Part shown: in pieces, positions 24,487 through 37,700 of the stretch
Layout: each line of letters opens with the position of its first letter
How positions within the stretch are numbered: position 1 is the first letter of the stretch
NCBI GenBank assembly: GCA_016946835.1
Contig: JACVTC010000193.1
Coordinates: forward strand, 5,001 to 69,000
From: Neocallimastix lanati (nom. inval.)
Taxonomy: Eukaryota > Neocallimastigomycota > Neocallimastigomycetes > Neocallimastigales > Neocallimastigaceae
Direction: 5' to 3'
DNA length: 64,000 nt
Made by a program: the position numbers and the translations under genes
Notes under the pieces: generated by a model
Databases searched by the model: none
What the model was told of the DNA's origin: nothing
Seen by the model: only the letters and a program-made list of their open reading frames with translations

Positions 24487-25543
24487 GTTTTCTTTTTATA
24501 AAGAAATAATTAATATCAAAATTTAATTAAAAACCTTAGATCAAAATTATATAATTATATATATTGTATTTTATATTTATATAAACTTTTCTTTTTATAA
24601 CTATCAAAGATACAATTTAAAAAAAATATATATATATATTTATACATATATATAGTTTATAATATATAATTAAAATTTTTAATTTCATTAATGCTTTTTT
24701 TTTTTTTTTTTTTTTTTTTAATTATATATATTCATTATATCGGTTATTCTACATAATTTTATTATTTATTTTGTGTTAGGCATTATTATTATTATTATTT
24801 TTTAATAATAAAAAAATATAAGAATAAAAAAATAATAATAATAACATGAAATAAAGTAAAAATATATTATATATATATTTAAAAAGAAGTCATTTAAAAA
24901 TAGAATAAAATTAAATAAAAAAGGTATATAAAGAATAGAAAGAAAATATTTATACTTTTATTTATATATATATAAATATATTTTTAAATTTAATAAAATT
25001 TATTAAATTTTTTTATTAATAGATAATAATATAAACTTATTTAGATTTTAAATATTTTCAATATTATTATAAATAATTTTTTATTTATTTATTTATTATT
25101 ATTATTATTTTTTTTTAATAAATTGAATTTGACCATTCCTATCGTGTAAATGTTTAGTTTCAAAAAATTTTTTTTAATTAATTTTAATCATTTTTTAGTG
25201 ATTAATTAAAAAAATAAAATAAAATAATTATAATATTCAATATATCTATATATTATATAAATATTTTAATTATTTAATTATTAATTGATTTTAAAAAAAA
25301 TTTTTTTTTTTTAAAAAAAAAAGAAAAAAAGATTAATATAAAATCCTTAAATTAAAAAAAAAAATAATAAGTAAATAAAATAACCTTATAATAATAATAT
25401 TAGTATAATAAAATATTTTATTATATATTCGTTTATATTTTATTTTATTTTATTTTCTTTCATTTTATGATATTACATTCTTCTTCTACTTTTATTTTCT
25501 TTTTTCATTTCCTTAATATTAACATTCATCTTTTACTTTTTTT

Positions 25544-25584
<41 letters not shown>

Positions 25585-25860
25585 TCTTCCTTTCATGTGC
25601 AATTATACTCCTTCGTTTATTTTTTATTTTTCTTTTTTTTCTTTCTTTCTTTTCCAAGTTTTTTGTTTCATAAATTTTCTTTATTTAATCATCTTTAATT
25701 ATTTTAGAAAATAGTCTTATTATATATATATATATATAATATGTTTAGTTCTAGGATAAATAATAAAATTATTTTATTATATTTTATTATATATAAATAT
25801 CAAGAATAAAAATTATTATAAAAATATATACCTGAAAAAAGCCTTTTAAAATTGTAATAT
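23991..25860. other. AT-rich spacer
   Basis: A/T homopolymers, AT runs and an AAT array at about 24446-24486. A Ser/Phe/Leu-rich frame at 25467-25673 is mostly encoded by T-runs and is not considered a gene. No other feature was seen. Confidence 0.55.
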
Positions 25861-25869
25861 AGGATAGCC

Positions 25870-26201
25870 ATTTATTCAAAACACTAGTGAAGCTTGAGAA
25901 AGTCCAGTTGACGTTATAAGGCTCAAGTTAGTATGAAAAGTAATTTAGTGGAGCTATGTACCCTAATCCTTATTATTATTTTTATTATTTTTATTTTTAT
26001 TTTTATTTTTTTATAAACAATAATAAAAATTTATGTTTAAAACCTATTTTTTTTAATATTATATATTAAAGTAACCAAAAGAACCCTTGAAGTCATAAAA
26101 TCAAACTTCTAATGACTCAAAATGATGGGTAGGAGTGTTAGTTGATGGTTGATATAGGCTAAAGTTAGTATAGCAACAGGAAATGTGAGGTGGAATATAT
26201 A

Positions 26202-26235
<34 letters not shown>
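25870..26235. repeat. Two degenerate copies of an unidentified repeat, each followed by T-rich sequence
   Basis: About 25890-25965 and 26130-26205 align loosely: both contain a GTTGA block, then TAAGGCTCAAGTTAGTAT / TAGGCTAAAGTTAGTAT, then GGAGCTATGTACC / GGTGGAATATATACC. They lie about 240 bp apart. Each runs into a T-rich tract. Composition is less AT-biased than the surroundings, suggesting inserted or retroposed DNA. The family was not identified. Confidence 0.45.
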
Positions 26236-26238
<3 letters not shown>

Positions 26239-26289
26239 AGAATAGAAAGAAAAAAAAAAAACTTTTATTATTTTATTTATTAATTATTA

Positions 26290-26363
26290 TTGATACGTAA
26301 AAGGAAGCAGCACAGAGGTCTCATTTTCATCAATATTCATTATTTTTCATTCAGTCAAAAAAA

Positions 26364-26397
<34 letters not shown>

Positions 26398-26618
26398 TAT
26401 ATTTTAAAATAAGATAAAATATAAAAAAAATAATAATTTGTATAAAGTAAATAGTGTAGTGTCCTCTAAACTCTCTCTCTCTCTCTCTCAAAGAAAAAAA
26501 AAAAAGGACGTTTACTAGAATAATCAATATCCATAGATTCATTGAGTGAAAAATAATTATTATATTATTATTATTGTTTATGAAAGATGGGTAATTGAAC
26601 GATTTCTTGTAATAGAAG

Positions 26619-26653
<35 letters not shown>

Positions 26654-26830
26654 TTATTAATTCCAATCAAAAAAAGTAACTTCAGAATGGTATTAGTAAC
26701 TGATCGTGTGTTGATTATGATAATCCTCTAGGCTTAACTATATACAACTATATACAGAATATTAGACTCAGAACCCTTTTAATAGAAGTTTCTTTTGAAA
26801 TGTCTTTAATTCCCCTTTAGTATTAAATTT
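26290..26830 (-). mobile_element. Unidentified degenerate repeat, related to the island at 62.16-62.57 kb
   Basis: The minus strand around 26445-26480 carries a GAGAGAGAG tract followed by GTTTAGAGGACACTACACTAT. This closely matches GAGAGTTTAGTGGACACTACACTAT at 62525-62550. Upstream on the same strand, GAATCTATGGATA resembles GAATCTATAGAGA of the other copy. The frame reads through in places but is broken by A-runs. Confidence 0.4.
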
Positions 26831-26929
26831 TAGTCTATCTAAAACTAAAATATTTAATAATATATATTTTTTTTTTAAAAAAAAAAAAAAAGATAACATG
26901 AAAATAAAATATATAAAAAATAAAATATA

Positions 26930-26977
<48 letters not shown>

Positions 26978-26999
26978 TTAATATTAAAAAAAAAAACAT

Positions 27000-27429
27000 T
27001 TATTATGAGTCTCGAGGACTAAAAATTAATCTCTAACTCTTCCCATTCATCAATGAGTATTTTATTTGGATAAAAAATTATCACTTGAATCTAATATTCT
27101 TCTTTGCGTTTTTTTATTTTTTTTTTTTTTTTTCTTTTTATTATCGTTTCGACGCCGAGGCTCTTGACAAATTTAATAGTAATGTTATATATAAATGGAT
27201 CAATAGTGTAAAAATTACTAATCACCATCGGTATAACATTAGATAAGGAATTCTGTAAGCCTCACAAAATATGAAATAAAGGGGAAAGAAAGATGATCTC
27301 AAAAGGTAATTAAAAAAAAAATATTATTAATTTATTAATTAATTAAAAAACATCTTCTTCTTTTTTCTCGAAACCAATCTTTATAAGATTTCATATACTG
27401 TATTTCTACCAAGAAGGAGACACAGAAAG

Positions 27430-27473
<44 letters not shown>

Positions 27474-27890
27474 AAAAGCAAAAAAAAAAAAATTAATTTT
27501 ATCATCAAAAAATCTTCCTTTTTTTTTTTGTTATCAGAAATGTTTCAATGATTTTTCTTATGAACAATCTTGTTGGAGCATATAATAACAATGTCATCTG
27601 CAAAAAGAGACCTCCACAACAACTACAGTATTTATCACATTTATAAAAAAAAATCACTCTCATGAATAAGTTAAATAAAAATTGGTGAGAAGGGGAACAA
27701 CCTCTCGATGAACACCTTTCTTAATACTAAATGATTATGATAATTGTCCATCAACCCTTACACAAGCCTTGGAAGATAAGCAATAAGTTTTCATTAAATT
27801 TATAGTCCTTACCTTTAATGCCTAAGTGATGAATCTTCAATTAATATCTTTATATATAGAAACAGAGTCATATGCTTTTTTTTAAGGTCC

Positions 27891-27922
<32 letters not shown>

Positions 27923-28151
27923 TAAATATCCTTATTTTCAAATTTCCGTCTCTGACATATAATTCTTAATGAAATGTAAAAGGCTTATACAATCTTCTCG
28001 GTTACGAAATCCATATCCTTCAGGCCTTATAAATTCTTTATCAATTCCACATTTAGATAATCTATTAGCTATGATTTTTGCCACAATTTTTTTTTTAATC
28101 CATTATTGATAAGAGAGATACCATGATAGTTATTACAATCTGATGGATCGC

Positions 28152-28189
<38 letters not shown>

Positions 28190-30272
28190 AATAGAAACTA
28201 TTAATGCATTATTCCATGATTTTGGGAAATCACCATTCCAAATACGATTAATTTAAGACTTTGAGACATTTAAAATCAGATGAAATATTACTCTATTATT
28301 TTCAGTAGATTCTTCTGAATCATCATTTACCAAGAAAATCAAAGCTTTAAAGAATTCCATTGGAAATCCCATCAGAACCCCAAGCTTTAAAAGTTAAGGG
28401 GTAGATGAGATTGTCTCGTTTAATTTCTTCATCGCTAATACCTTGGTTAATATCCCATTCTTGTTGCCTTAGTCTTCCCAAATTCCTTAGTGTATCAGAA
28501 TCTTTCCAGTATTCTTTAGAAAGACTATGACCTGAAGAATCTGACCCTAAGAATTTATAATGAGAATGCCAAACTTTTAATTTTTCATCTGTAGAAGAAA
28601 CAAGTTCATTATTACTGTTTTTAATATGATGAGAAATTGTTGAAAGATTGATTATTTTTATTTTTTATTTTATTTTATTTTATTTTTTTTTTGTATTCTT
28701 TTTTTTTTTTTTTTTTTTTTTTTTACCTATTTCCATGTTTTCCTACTATCATTTTTAAAAAAGAACTAACGAACATCCAATTTTTTATCCAATATAAATA
28801 TTCTTCTTTTTTTTTTTTTTTTTTTTTTTTTCCTAAATTCATTATATTTTTTTTTATGAATTAATTCACATAGTCTGTTATACGAGTCAACAATTTTAGC
28901 AAATTCATTGGAATCACTTGTAGATTTATAACCCATAATTCGTTTATATTTTATATGCTTTACCTTTTGAAGATAATAAATTTTTTTATAGGACATTCTA
29001 AACTTCGCTTTTATGATTTCTGTTGAAGATGTAATCGATAAATCCTTAGCTATGGAATTGGTAGTATTAATGAACTTTTCAATAACACAATCTATTGAAA
29101 GTTCTTCATTTCCTATTTCTTCACTAAGAATATCAAATTTATTGTGATGACATATTTCTTTCTATTGTTCAAGACATTTATACCTATCTCATCTTACAAA
29201 TTTTTTTGGTAACAAAAATGATTCATCTGTGGCAATTTTCTTACAATAAACCATGAGAGGTTTATGATCAGATACAGAAGGATAATCAACAAAATAAGCA
29301 CTTGATATTTTAACAAGCATACTTAAATTGACAAATGCATGATCAATATCTGATGAATAACTACCTCTTGTCCATGAAAAAGGTGAACTATTAATCGGAA
29401 GAATAAACCAGTTATCAAGGTTACTATTGGATAATATATCTTGTAAATCAGAGGTACTCACGTTAAAGTCTCCAAGAAGAATAGATGGATGATTAGTGTG
29501 ATTCTGAAGCCATGTGAAAACTTCTGAAAATGCATATCGGACTTGTAATGAGTGTTTCTTAGTGGGAATATAGTCATTACCAACAGAACACTTAGAGTGA
29601 TTCCAGAGACTATAAGTTGTTAAAGACACAAGATAAGTATAGGAATTATCTTCAAGTACTGCTTGACATGAGACATGATAACCAAGATATAAACCTCTGA
29701 AACCTGGAGTAGTAGGATCCATTCTTTTCAAGAAATATTTATAGTTGGGAAAGTGTTACTTTACAAGGATATCTAGCATCCTTGGTACCATTTACCATTA
29801 CCTGAATAATGGCTTAAAAATCGTGTTGAAGTACTCAATACTATCTTTTTTTTTTTTTTTTTCACAAAATTCCATTCATTCGTATTCCAACAAAGACAAA
29901 AAAGGAAAATTTTTTCTATGTAAGAATGTGAAATTGAATTTTAAGAATTAAGATTAGGAATATTGGGAGTATTGAGTACATGATTGCCATTTATAACATT
30001 TACTAAATTAATTGAATTGAGATTTGCTGAGTTTGTATTATTGGATGTGTTATTAGATATTAAAATTTTTTGTTTTTAAAGGCTGAAAAAGAAACCTTAT
30101 GATTCCATTTGAATCATCTACAATATGAAATTTTTAATTCCAGCTATTGCTTTTTCAAATACTTTTACAAATTTTTAAGGGGTCGAAATTCGGGAGTGTA
30201 TACTTTAATCCTGAAGAAAAAAACTATCATTGAATTTTAGTAATTCTTTTTCACTGACAAAATATTATTTTT

Positions 30273-30318
<46 letters not shown>

Positions 30319-30480
30319 CTTTTGTTTTGTTTTGTTTTGTTTTGCATCTAGAATGAATAAATTTCTTCATTTTAGCATTGGTCCATGAGTGTGTATACCA
30401 CGGATAAAAATCAACTTTTTGTTGTCAATAGATCTTTCTTAACAGCAAGAACTCAGGTAAAATATCTTTTCCATAATGAA
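27000..30480 (-). mobile_element. LINE fragment C: ORF1-like part, APE endonuclease and reverse transcriptase (degenerate)
   Basis: Reading the minus strand, a low-GC but protein-like stretch (about 30480-30350) and an Asn-rich segment (about 30070-29940) come first. The endonuclease domain follows (29731-29189, listed separately), then a reverse transcriptase region broken by stops, frameshifts and poly-A insertions. RT landmarks: an A(W)GSDGI-like motif near 28375-28390, a RPEGYGFRN motif near 27995-28027, a degenerate PFSPIF near 27690, and the catalytic FADD box with ADD codons at 27593-27601. This order is that of APE-type non-LTR retrotransposons. Downstream of the FADD box the frame becomes unrecognisable. 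The element cannot be active. Confidence 0.85.
29189..29731 (-). pseudogene. LINE APE-type endonuclease domain (fragment)
   Basis: An open stretch of 180 codons carries the second half of an exonuclease-endonuclease-phosphatase domain: GDFN (residues 87-90), SWTRG (119-123), SDIDHAFV (127-134) and SDHKPL (154-159). These are the conserved metal and catalytic positions of LINE endonucleases. The frame continues upstream of the first Met (HFPNYKYFLKR) before a stop, so the N-terminal half is broken. In the parent element this domain nicks target DNA to prime reverse transcription. Confidence 0.85.
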
Positions 30481-31605
30481 ACAGATTACAAATTAATAAA
30501 AAAATGAAAACTAATATAAAATAAAATACTAAAAACTAAGAAATATAAATATAAAATATAAAAAATATAAATATATATATATAAAAAAAAATAATATGAA
30601 GTTTTGTTCTTGCTGTATATGATAATTATTTAAATTAAGTAAAAATAAACCACTTGCATATTTTGTTTTAATGAATAATCTTTTTTATTATTATTATTAT
30701 TATTATTATTTTTTTTTTTTCAATAAATAAAGCCTGTAATGTAACAATTTTCTCTAAAAATAATCTTTATATAAACTAAAATGTAAAGGTAAATAAAAAC
30801 TATAAAAAGATTCCCATCCGTTAAAATAAAAGTCTTAAGTACAGGCTTTGGAGTGAATCAATCTCCTACATTTTCATTTTACAATAGCTACATAAGAGTT
30901 TAAATAATATTATAGAAAAATATACATATACAAAATAATGCTAATGTAAAAAAAAAAAAAAAATACAATAGATTTATTACAATGATAATATGTAGAAACT
31001 ACATGTTATTATTTAATTATACACAACTTCAATATTACTACATATACAGTTTAAAACAATATAAAACATTCGGCTTACTTTATATAGTCTTCCTATATTT
31101 TAAAATTTCTCTCTTCGTACGAGAAACCACATAAGAAAGGATAACCATCGATTATCATCAGAACTACGGAAAACTATTCTAGGCTATTTCTTTTCCTTCA
31201 AACCTCTTTTTTTTTTTTTTTTTTTTTTTTTATTTATTTATTTATTATTTTTTTAGACTTTGAAACTATTGATTCTAACGTACTTTTATAATTATATAAT
31301 ATATTATATTTCATTTTATGTATTTTGTTTTTCATTTAAATCATTTAATTTTATTATTATAAATTAAGTAAAGTTATTCTCTAACACATTTGGAAGACTT
31401 TTTTTTTTTTTTTTTTTTTTTTTTATTTAGACAGGGAAGAGAATACACTTCCAAAACTTTATTAAATTTTATTTTAAAAAATACACATTTGGATTTTTTT
31501 TTTTTTTTTTTTTTTTAACGGCAGCAAACTTGTTTCATCTTTATTAATTAAATATATGATAAAATACATGTAATAAAAAGGAAAAAAAAAAAGATAAAAA
31601 ATAAA

Positions 31606-31637
<32 letters not shown>

Positions 31638-31750
31638 ACAAAATAAAAAAAAAATAATGGTATAATATATTCTAGTTTCATTTAATTAATATTTGTAAGA
31701 CTTCACAAGGGCATTATTATACTGAAGTATATTAATTAAATTTGACTTCG
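30481..31750. other. AT-rich spacer with less AT-biased islands between two LINE fragments
   Basis: Islands at about 30810-30900 and 31080-31205 have mixed composition and may belong to the LINE 5' region or another dead element. Their translations were not recognised. Poly-T and poly-A runs fill the remainder (31205-31230, 31400-31422, 31495-31516, 31606-31636). Confidence 0.4.
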
Positions 31751-33306
31751 CAATGTTAATCCTAATTTTAAGATACAAAATTATGATCTTCATTGGTTGC
31801 GCTAGCCCTGCTGGCCTGTCTTACTGTTTCTTCAGCATTGATGCTCTTGGTAGTAGTAGTACGATTCGATTTGAATCTATTGAACAAAGACCATTGCTGG
31901 CCAATAGCAATAGGTATAATCGATTGGAGAAGTGCCGCAGTAACCACCAAGAACGGAGTATCAGAATAAGCACCTGATTTCATCTGGCACTTAAAATAGA
32001 TCCTTCCATTCCCTTGTACTGTTATTAATACTTTGACCTCCAAGAAGGAAATTAAACACTTTTTCACACACACTAGAATCAATATACACATTATTTTCAA
32101 TACTATTACTAACATTACTAAAAATACTATTACTAATACTACTATAACTTTTATTACTATTACTATTATTACTATTACCATTATTACTATTACTATTATC
32201 GTTATTACTATTAACAATATCATTTTGTTAGGTTGCCACGGTAAAAAGCATTATATAAAAATAAAATTTTATCATTAACTTTACTACGAATATGATTGAA
32301 AAATGGACAATCCATTAACCAATGACTTATCCATTGTTTATTACTTTTACAACAGGGACAAAAATTAGGACACATTTGATCTATTATTTTTGCAGCTTTA
32401 GCAATTCTAGCATCTAATCTATATCCGCTTCGTGCTCTCAATAGCCAATAGAAACCATATGAAAGAATCAGGATATTCATAACAAAGTTTTATAAATTTT
32501 GATGTTTCTTCGAATTTGTTTTTGTCATAAAATTCAGCTTTAATAGAATTGATTTTCAAATCTCTCTTTTCCAATAAAAATCCTTGATTTTATTATCGTT
32601 ATTACCTCTTTTCTCTAGTCTACGTTTAACAGTTCTACTTTCTTTTGTCCATGTATATTTTCTAGATTTTGGAATATTATTGACTAAATAGGAAATAATA
32701 CAATTTGAATCTTTCCACTTATCAAAACATTTGACTTGAGACAAAGCACACTTAGCTGACAATGGAGGAATATTTAAATCTTTTGAAATAGAATATATAC
32801 ATTAATAAATGATTTGGCTTTTTGTATACCTGCAATCCATCTTAATCCTTTATTAATTAATTTCTGAGTATTATTTGTTCTTGCTTTATTTGAACCAAGT
32901 AAAGGCGCAAAGTAAGAGACTTTACTAAGTACATAAGAGTTAATTATAATCTTCTTAAATGGAATAGGAATTTTGGAATTTGAAAGAAATTTACAAACAG
33001 AAAAGAGAGAGCTTTAGTAACTTTAGAGTTAAGTAATTTAATAATAGGGTTCAATGATAAGTTTTTATCAAATGGTATGCCTAAATAGGTATAACATTTA
33101 GTTATTGGGATTGGTTGACCAGCAAGATAAAAAGTAGGATCTCTTTTATATTGAAAAAGAGGTGTGTCTGGTCGAATCAACATCGTTGCACACTTGTTAA
33201 TTCCAAAATTCATCATATTAAATTTAGCTATCATCTGCAAAGAGTCCACCCACAACATCTAGATTCACATTTGGAAGAAAAGTATAAATTATCAATAAAA
33301 TTATAG
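31750..33306 (-). mobile_element. LINE fragment B: RT thumb, C-terminal zinc knuckle and tail
   Basis: Minus-strand order: 33258-32944 encodes the end of the RT palm/thumb (FGINKCATMLI, then FYLAGQPIPITKCYTYLGIPFD), which normally follows the FADD box. 32762-32556 encodes a Lys-rich connector. 32480-32220 encodes RARSGYRLDARI followed by a zinc knuckle. 32223-31768 covers the Asn/Ser linker and the C-terminal tail with TVRQASRAS. Frames change several times, so the ORF is broken. The 5' boundary just after the RT catalytic box fits a 5'-truncated insertion. It is the same family as fragments A and D. Confidence 0.85.
32307..32360 (-). pseudogene. LINE C-terminal CCHC zinc knuckle
   Basis: Residues C41, C44, H53 and C58 of the local frame form C-x2-C-x8-H-x4-C within FCPCCKSNKQWISHWLMDC. 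This arrangement is common near the C-terminus of non-LTR retrotransposon polyproteins and contacts nucleic acid. Confidence 0.75.
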
Positions 33307-33309
33307 ATA

Positions 33310-33594
33310 AAAATTATAGCACTTTATTTAGTAAGTAAATATTTTATTATGTAGCAATATATAATAAAAATACTTTAAATATAATATATTAAACATTTAA
33401 TATAAATTACATTTAAAATATCAATACACAATGAAAACATAAAATCAAATTCCTCATTTTAAAATTTAATACACTTTTTCTTTTTTTCTTTTTTTCTTTT
33501 TTTTTTTCTAAAGTTTAATTTTATTAAACTTTTTTTATCTTTTTTCTTTACTTAAATATAATATTTATATACATCATTATTTACTTAATCATAC

Positions 33595-33643
<49 letters not shown>

Positions 33644-34294
33644 TTATTTATATTGTTTCTTAATCTATAAATAATAATTGAAAAATATAATAATATATAT
33701 ATTTAAATACTAAAATCATGAATAAATAATAAAAAATAAAAATTTTAATAAATAATATTTATATATTTATATTTATAAAAATAATTAAATTTATTTATTT
33801 TTTTAAATATAACTATATAATATTATTTATAATTAAATAATAGTTAAACTCCTATAAGTACATATATATATATTTATAAAAATCTTATAATAAATAAAAA
33901 ATTTAATAATACTCTAAATAAATAGAATTTCATACTAAAATAAATATATATAAAAAGATATAGAATATTTAAATTTTTATAAAATAATTTTTTAAAAATT
34001 AATATTAAAAATAGTATCATTAAAATAAACAAAACTATTTGTTTTTATGATGATGAGCATTATATTGAGGGAGAATATTTTATATGATATATATTATTTT
34101 CTATGATGTACTTTTGTGTATTTTATATTCTTATATATTATGTTTTATTATCAATAGATAAATTGTGTTTTTAAAGGTTTAAGCGTAGTTTGGTGTCAAT
34201 TTTTTAATTTATATTTAAGATATTTTTTAACTTCTAAAAAGTTTCTTTTAATGTCATTATTATTTTTTTTTATAATATAATCCATTTGATAATT
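33310..34294. other. AT-rich spacer
   Basis: Simple A/T sequence with a 35-nt T-run at about 33601-33635. No gene seen. Confidence 0.6.
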
Positions 34295-34780
34295 TTAATA
34301 AATACTTTTAGCTTCCAATGGATCTTGCGTAACCTTCTGAGCAAAAATTTCTAATAATTCTACCATTGCTTCATTTTGTCTATCATTTGGAATTGGTTGC
34401 TTAATTGTATTTGGTAATCTTAATGGATATTTCTCATATAATGAATCATTAGAGTAAGTTTCAGAGTCATTTGAATACTTCTTAGAAAGTGTAATATAAG
34501 ATAAAGATTGGGTATTTTTTAATGGTTTAACGGCAACAGGAGAAATAATTTTTTCTTCATCTTTATCTTCCATAATAGTTTGATGATTATATGGATAACG
34601 ACAAATACTGTTAAATAATGGGATTAAAGAACTTGATAAGGAATGACATCTTTGATGAATATTTCTTCTTGGAACATTTCTACAAAATTCATCCTTATTT
34701 GATTGAGTTCTTGAAGCGAACATCTTTTCACAATTAGTAGAAGATAATCTTTTCAAATAATCGCAGGCTGTCATTTTCAA
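34295..34780 (-). CDS. Hypothetical protein, 161 residues
   Basis: The frame is open from ATG at 34780 to TAA, with mixed codon use and no homopolymer encoding, unlike spurious frames here. A second Met at residue 3 is an alternative start. No domain was recognised. The protein is hydrophilic and rich in Ser, Asn, Lys and Arg. It has an acidic-basic patch near residue 70 (MEDKDEEK), a duplicated YSNDS (about residues 102-113), a Pro-containing middle (YPLRLPNTIKQPIPN) and a C-terminal amphipathic segment (EAMVELLEIFAQKV). There is no signal peptide or membrane segment. Extra exons upstream cannot be excluded. It stands alone between AT deserts. Confidence 0.65.
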   Translation of the reverse strand: MKMTACDYLKRLSSTNCEKMFASRTQSNKDEFCRNVPRRNIHQRCHSLSSSLIPLFNSICRYPYNHQTIMEDKDEEKIISPVAVKPLKNTQSLSYITLSKKYSNDSETYSNDSLYEKYPLRLPNTIKQPIPNDRQNEAMVELLEIFAQKVTQDPLEAKSIY

Positions 34781-37700
34781 ATTTATAATATAAAATTTAT
34801 GATAGTAGATTTTTTCAATAAAAAACTTGTCTTTTTAATAACGGATTTTAATTTTTTCAAATTTGTCTTAATTTTTATAATTCTTAAATAATTTTTTCTA
34901 TTTCTGTTATTAATTTATATTATATACAGTAATATTTTATATATATACAACTTTCTTTTCTTATATATTTTTAATTGCTCTTTTATTTCTATACAAAAAT
35001 GTTCCTTTTCTCTTAATAATTTAATAATATATTCTATACTACAAATTAAATTTCTTTTTATTTTGAATATTTACAAAAAATTCTTTTTTTTTCTTTACTA
35101 TATACAAGTTCTCATTTTTTAATTTTAATTTAAATACTATTTATTGTCTTTTATTTATAATTTCATATTAATCAATAATATATTTCTTATATTATTAAAT
35201 TAATTTTCTTTGAAAGCAAATAACAAAATCAAATTGATAATAATAATTTTATAAAAATATCAATTGATTATTTAAATTATATAGTTATTAGTTATAACTT
35301 ATTAGTAATTAACTAATTTTAACTTTAGACGTGTTTTTTTTTTTTTTTTTGCTTTAAATAAAATTTTTACAATTTATTTTTAATAGTTTTCCTCAAAAAT
35401 AAAATATTTTTTTTAGAAATAAACTATTAGTAATTTTATAAAAAATAAATAGTTTTTATTAAAATATATATTAGAAAAATATAAATTATATAAAAATAAT
35501 AAAATAATATAAAAGATTTTTATAAATTTTTTTTTTTAAAAAATAGGAAAAAACTAAAAATATTTATATTAGGAAAAAAAATTTTTTGTTTTTCTTTTTA
35601 CTTATATATAATAATATATGAGAAAAAGTAGAAAAAATAATTAATAAATATATTTTAATATATATTCCAATATATTAAGCGTTAATTATAATTAACGATA
35701 GTATTTAAAATAATTTTTTTATAATTAATAATTAAAAAAAGGAAATTAAAGAATTATTTCATTTATTATTATTTTAATTAATAATACTGTAGTTTTTTTT
35801 TTTTTTTTTTTTTTATTTTAATCATAATATATGACATATTAAAAAATTAAATATATTAAAAAAATTATATATTAATAAGGCTAAAATAGTAATTAAAGAA
35901 TTTTAGAATTTGAACTTTAAAAAATATAATAAATTGTTTTAATACAAATAGATTAAATAGTATAGAATTATAATTTTATAATATATTATTATATATTATA
36001 AATTTTCCAATTACCTGTTGAATTTAATTTAAATGCTATATATTATTTATACTAATGATTTTTTAATATGTGAGAATCGTGTCTTATATATATTATTAAT
36101 GTAAAGTCATCCATATAATAAAATATATTTATATTATATTATGTCACATATATTATTTTTATTTATATTACCAATTAGAATTATATAAATAATTTTTATA
36201 AAATACAAAATAATAGTATAAAAAAAAAACATGATATACTATTGATTAATTATCCTATGAATAATTTCTAATTAAATTTGAAATAAATATATATTAATAT
36301 AGTACTAATTAATTAATTTATATATATTTCTATATTACATTTATACAATATATTCTCAATTTAAAAAAAAAAAAAAAAAAGAAAAAAAATATTATTCAAT
36401 TCTATTATAATATTAATAATATGTAACAAATATTATTGTTTATAAAATAAAATTATATTTTGAAATTTTATATCTTTTTTCTATTCTTTTTTCTATTTAC
36501 TGTAAAACATTAAAAAAGTTTATTTATTATGTTTTTCATTTTAATTAATTTTTAATAAATGGTTAAATATATTATAATATATAATATGATATAAACATTT
36601 AAATTGAAATAGAAAAATTAGGTATAAAACAAATATAGTATGATATATAATATGATATTGATACTGTAAATATAATATAAAAATATTAATAAAATTTTGT
36701 TATTTTCTTTTTTTTCTTTTTTCTTTTTTTTTTTTTTTGTGTAATTATTGCACATAAAATATATAAAAATCCATTGACTCTTAAATGATTCAATATATTA
36801 GTATTATTTTATATCAAGTAAAATTACAATTTTTATCATTTTTATATATTCCAATATACTCCATTTATATACAATTGCAAAAATCACTAAGCCTTTTTTC
36901 TTATTTTTTATTTATTTTTTTTTATGTATATATAAAATAAAAAAAAATAATAATTATAATATATATGCATAAAAAATATTATTTATAATTGTTATTAAAA
37001 AGATAATAATAATTATAAATTTTTTAACTAACAATTTTAACTAAAATTTTTTATTTAATCAATAGCATTAATAAAAAATTAAAGAAAAAAAAAAAAAAAG
37101 GTAAGAATTTAAACCAAGTAATATGGTTTACCATAGTCTATAATTGATATTTAAAAAAATAAATTATAATATGTTCTATATTTATTATTATTAAGTGGAA
37201 CCACATTTAGGATAAAATAATTAAATCATGGTATGATCTCCTCCATTTATTTATAGATAAAAAAAAATGATAGATGGTATGACAGAAAAAAATAATTTCT
37301 AAGAAATATAATATTTATATATTTATATTGTTTGTTGATAAAATAGAAATCACGTTTTAAGAAGTAATATTTTTGTTACTTATCCCATGATTTATTATCT
37401 TTGTTTTTTATTTTACACGTAAAAAAGAAATACAGAAATTTTTTATTAATAATTATTAATTAAAATATTCTGAAACAAATTTTATATTTATTTATTTGAA
37501 ATAAAAAAAAAATAAAATAAATATAATTAAACATTTTTCAAAATTTTTTTTTTTGTTTTATGCCATTTTACTATTTATAAATATGTATTTATAAATTTTA
37601 TAATAAAATAACTAAAAAAAAATCAAACTTTATGAATAAATAAATATAAACATAATAAAGATAAATAAGAAATGCTATATTTCTTGAAAAGAAGTATATT

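Noticed and set aside
31768-32223. Possible LOR fragment because of a local FKC motif (YFKCQMKSGAYSD)
   Set aside because: The resemblance is short; the segment lies in the same strand and order as the LINE zinc knuckle and carries the LINE tail motif TVRQASR.
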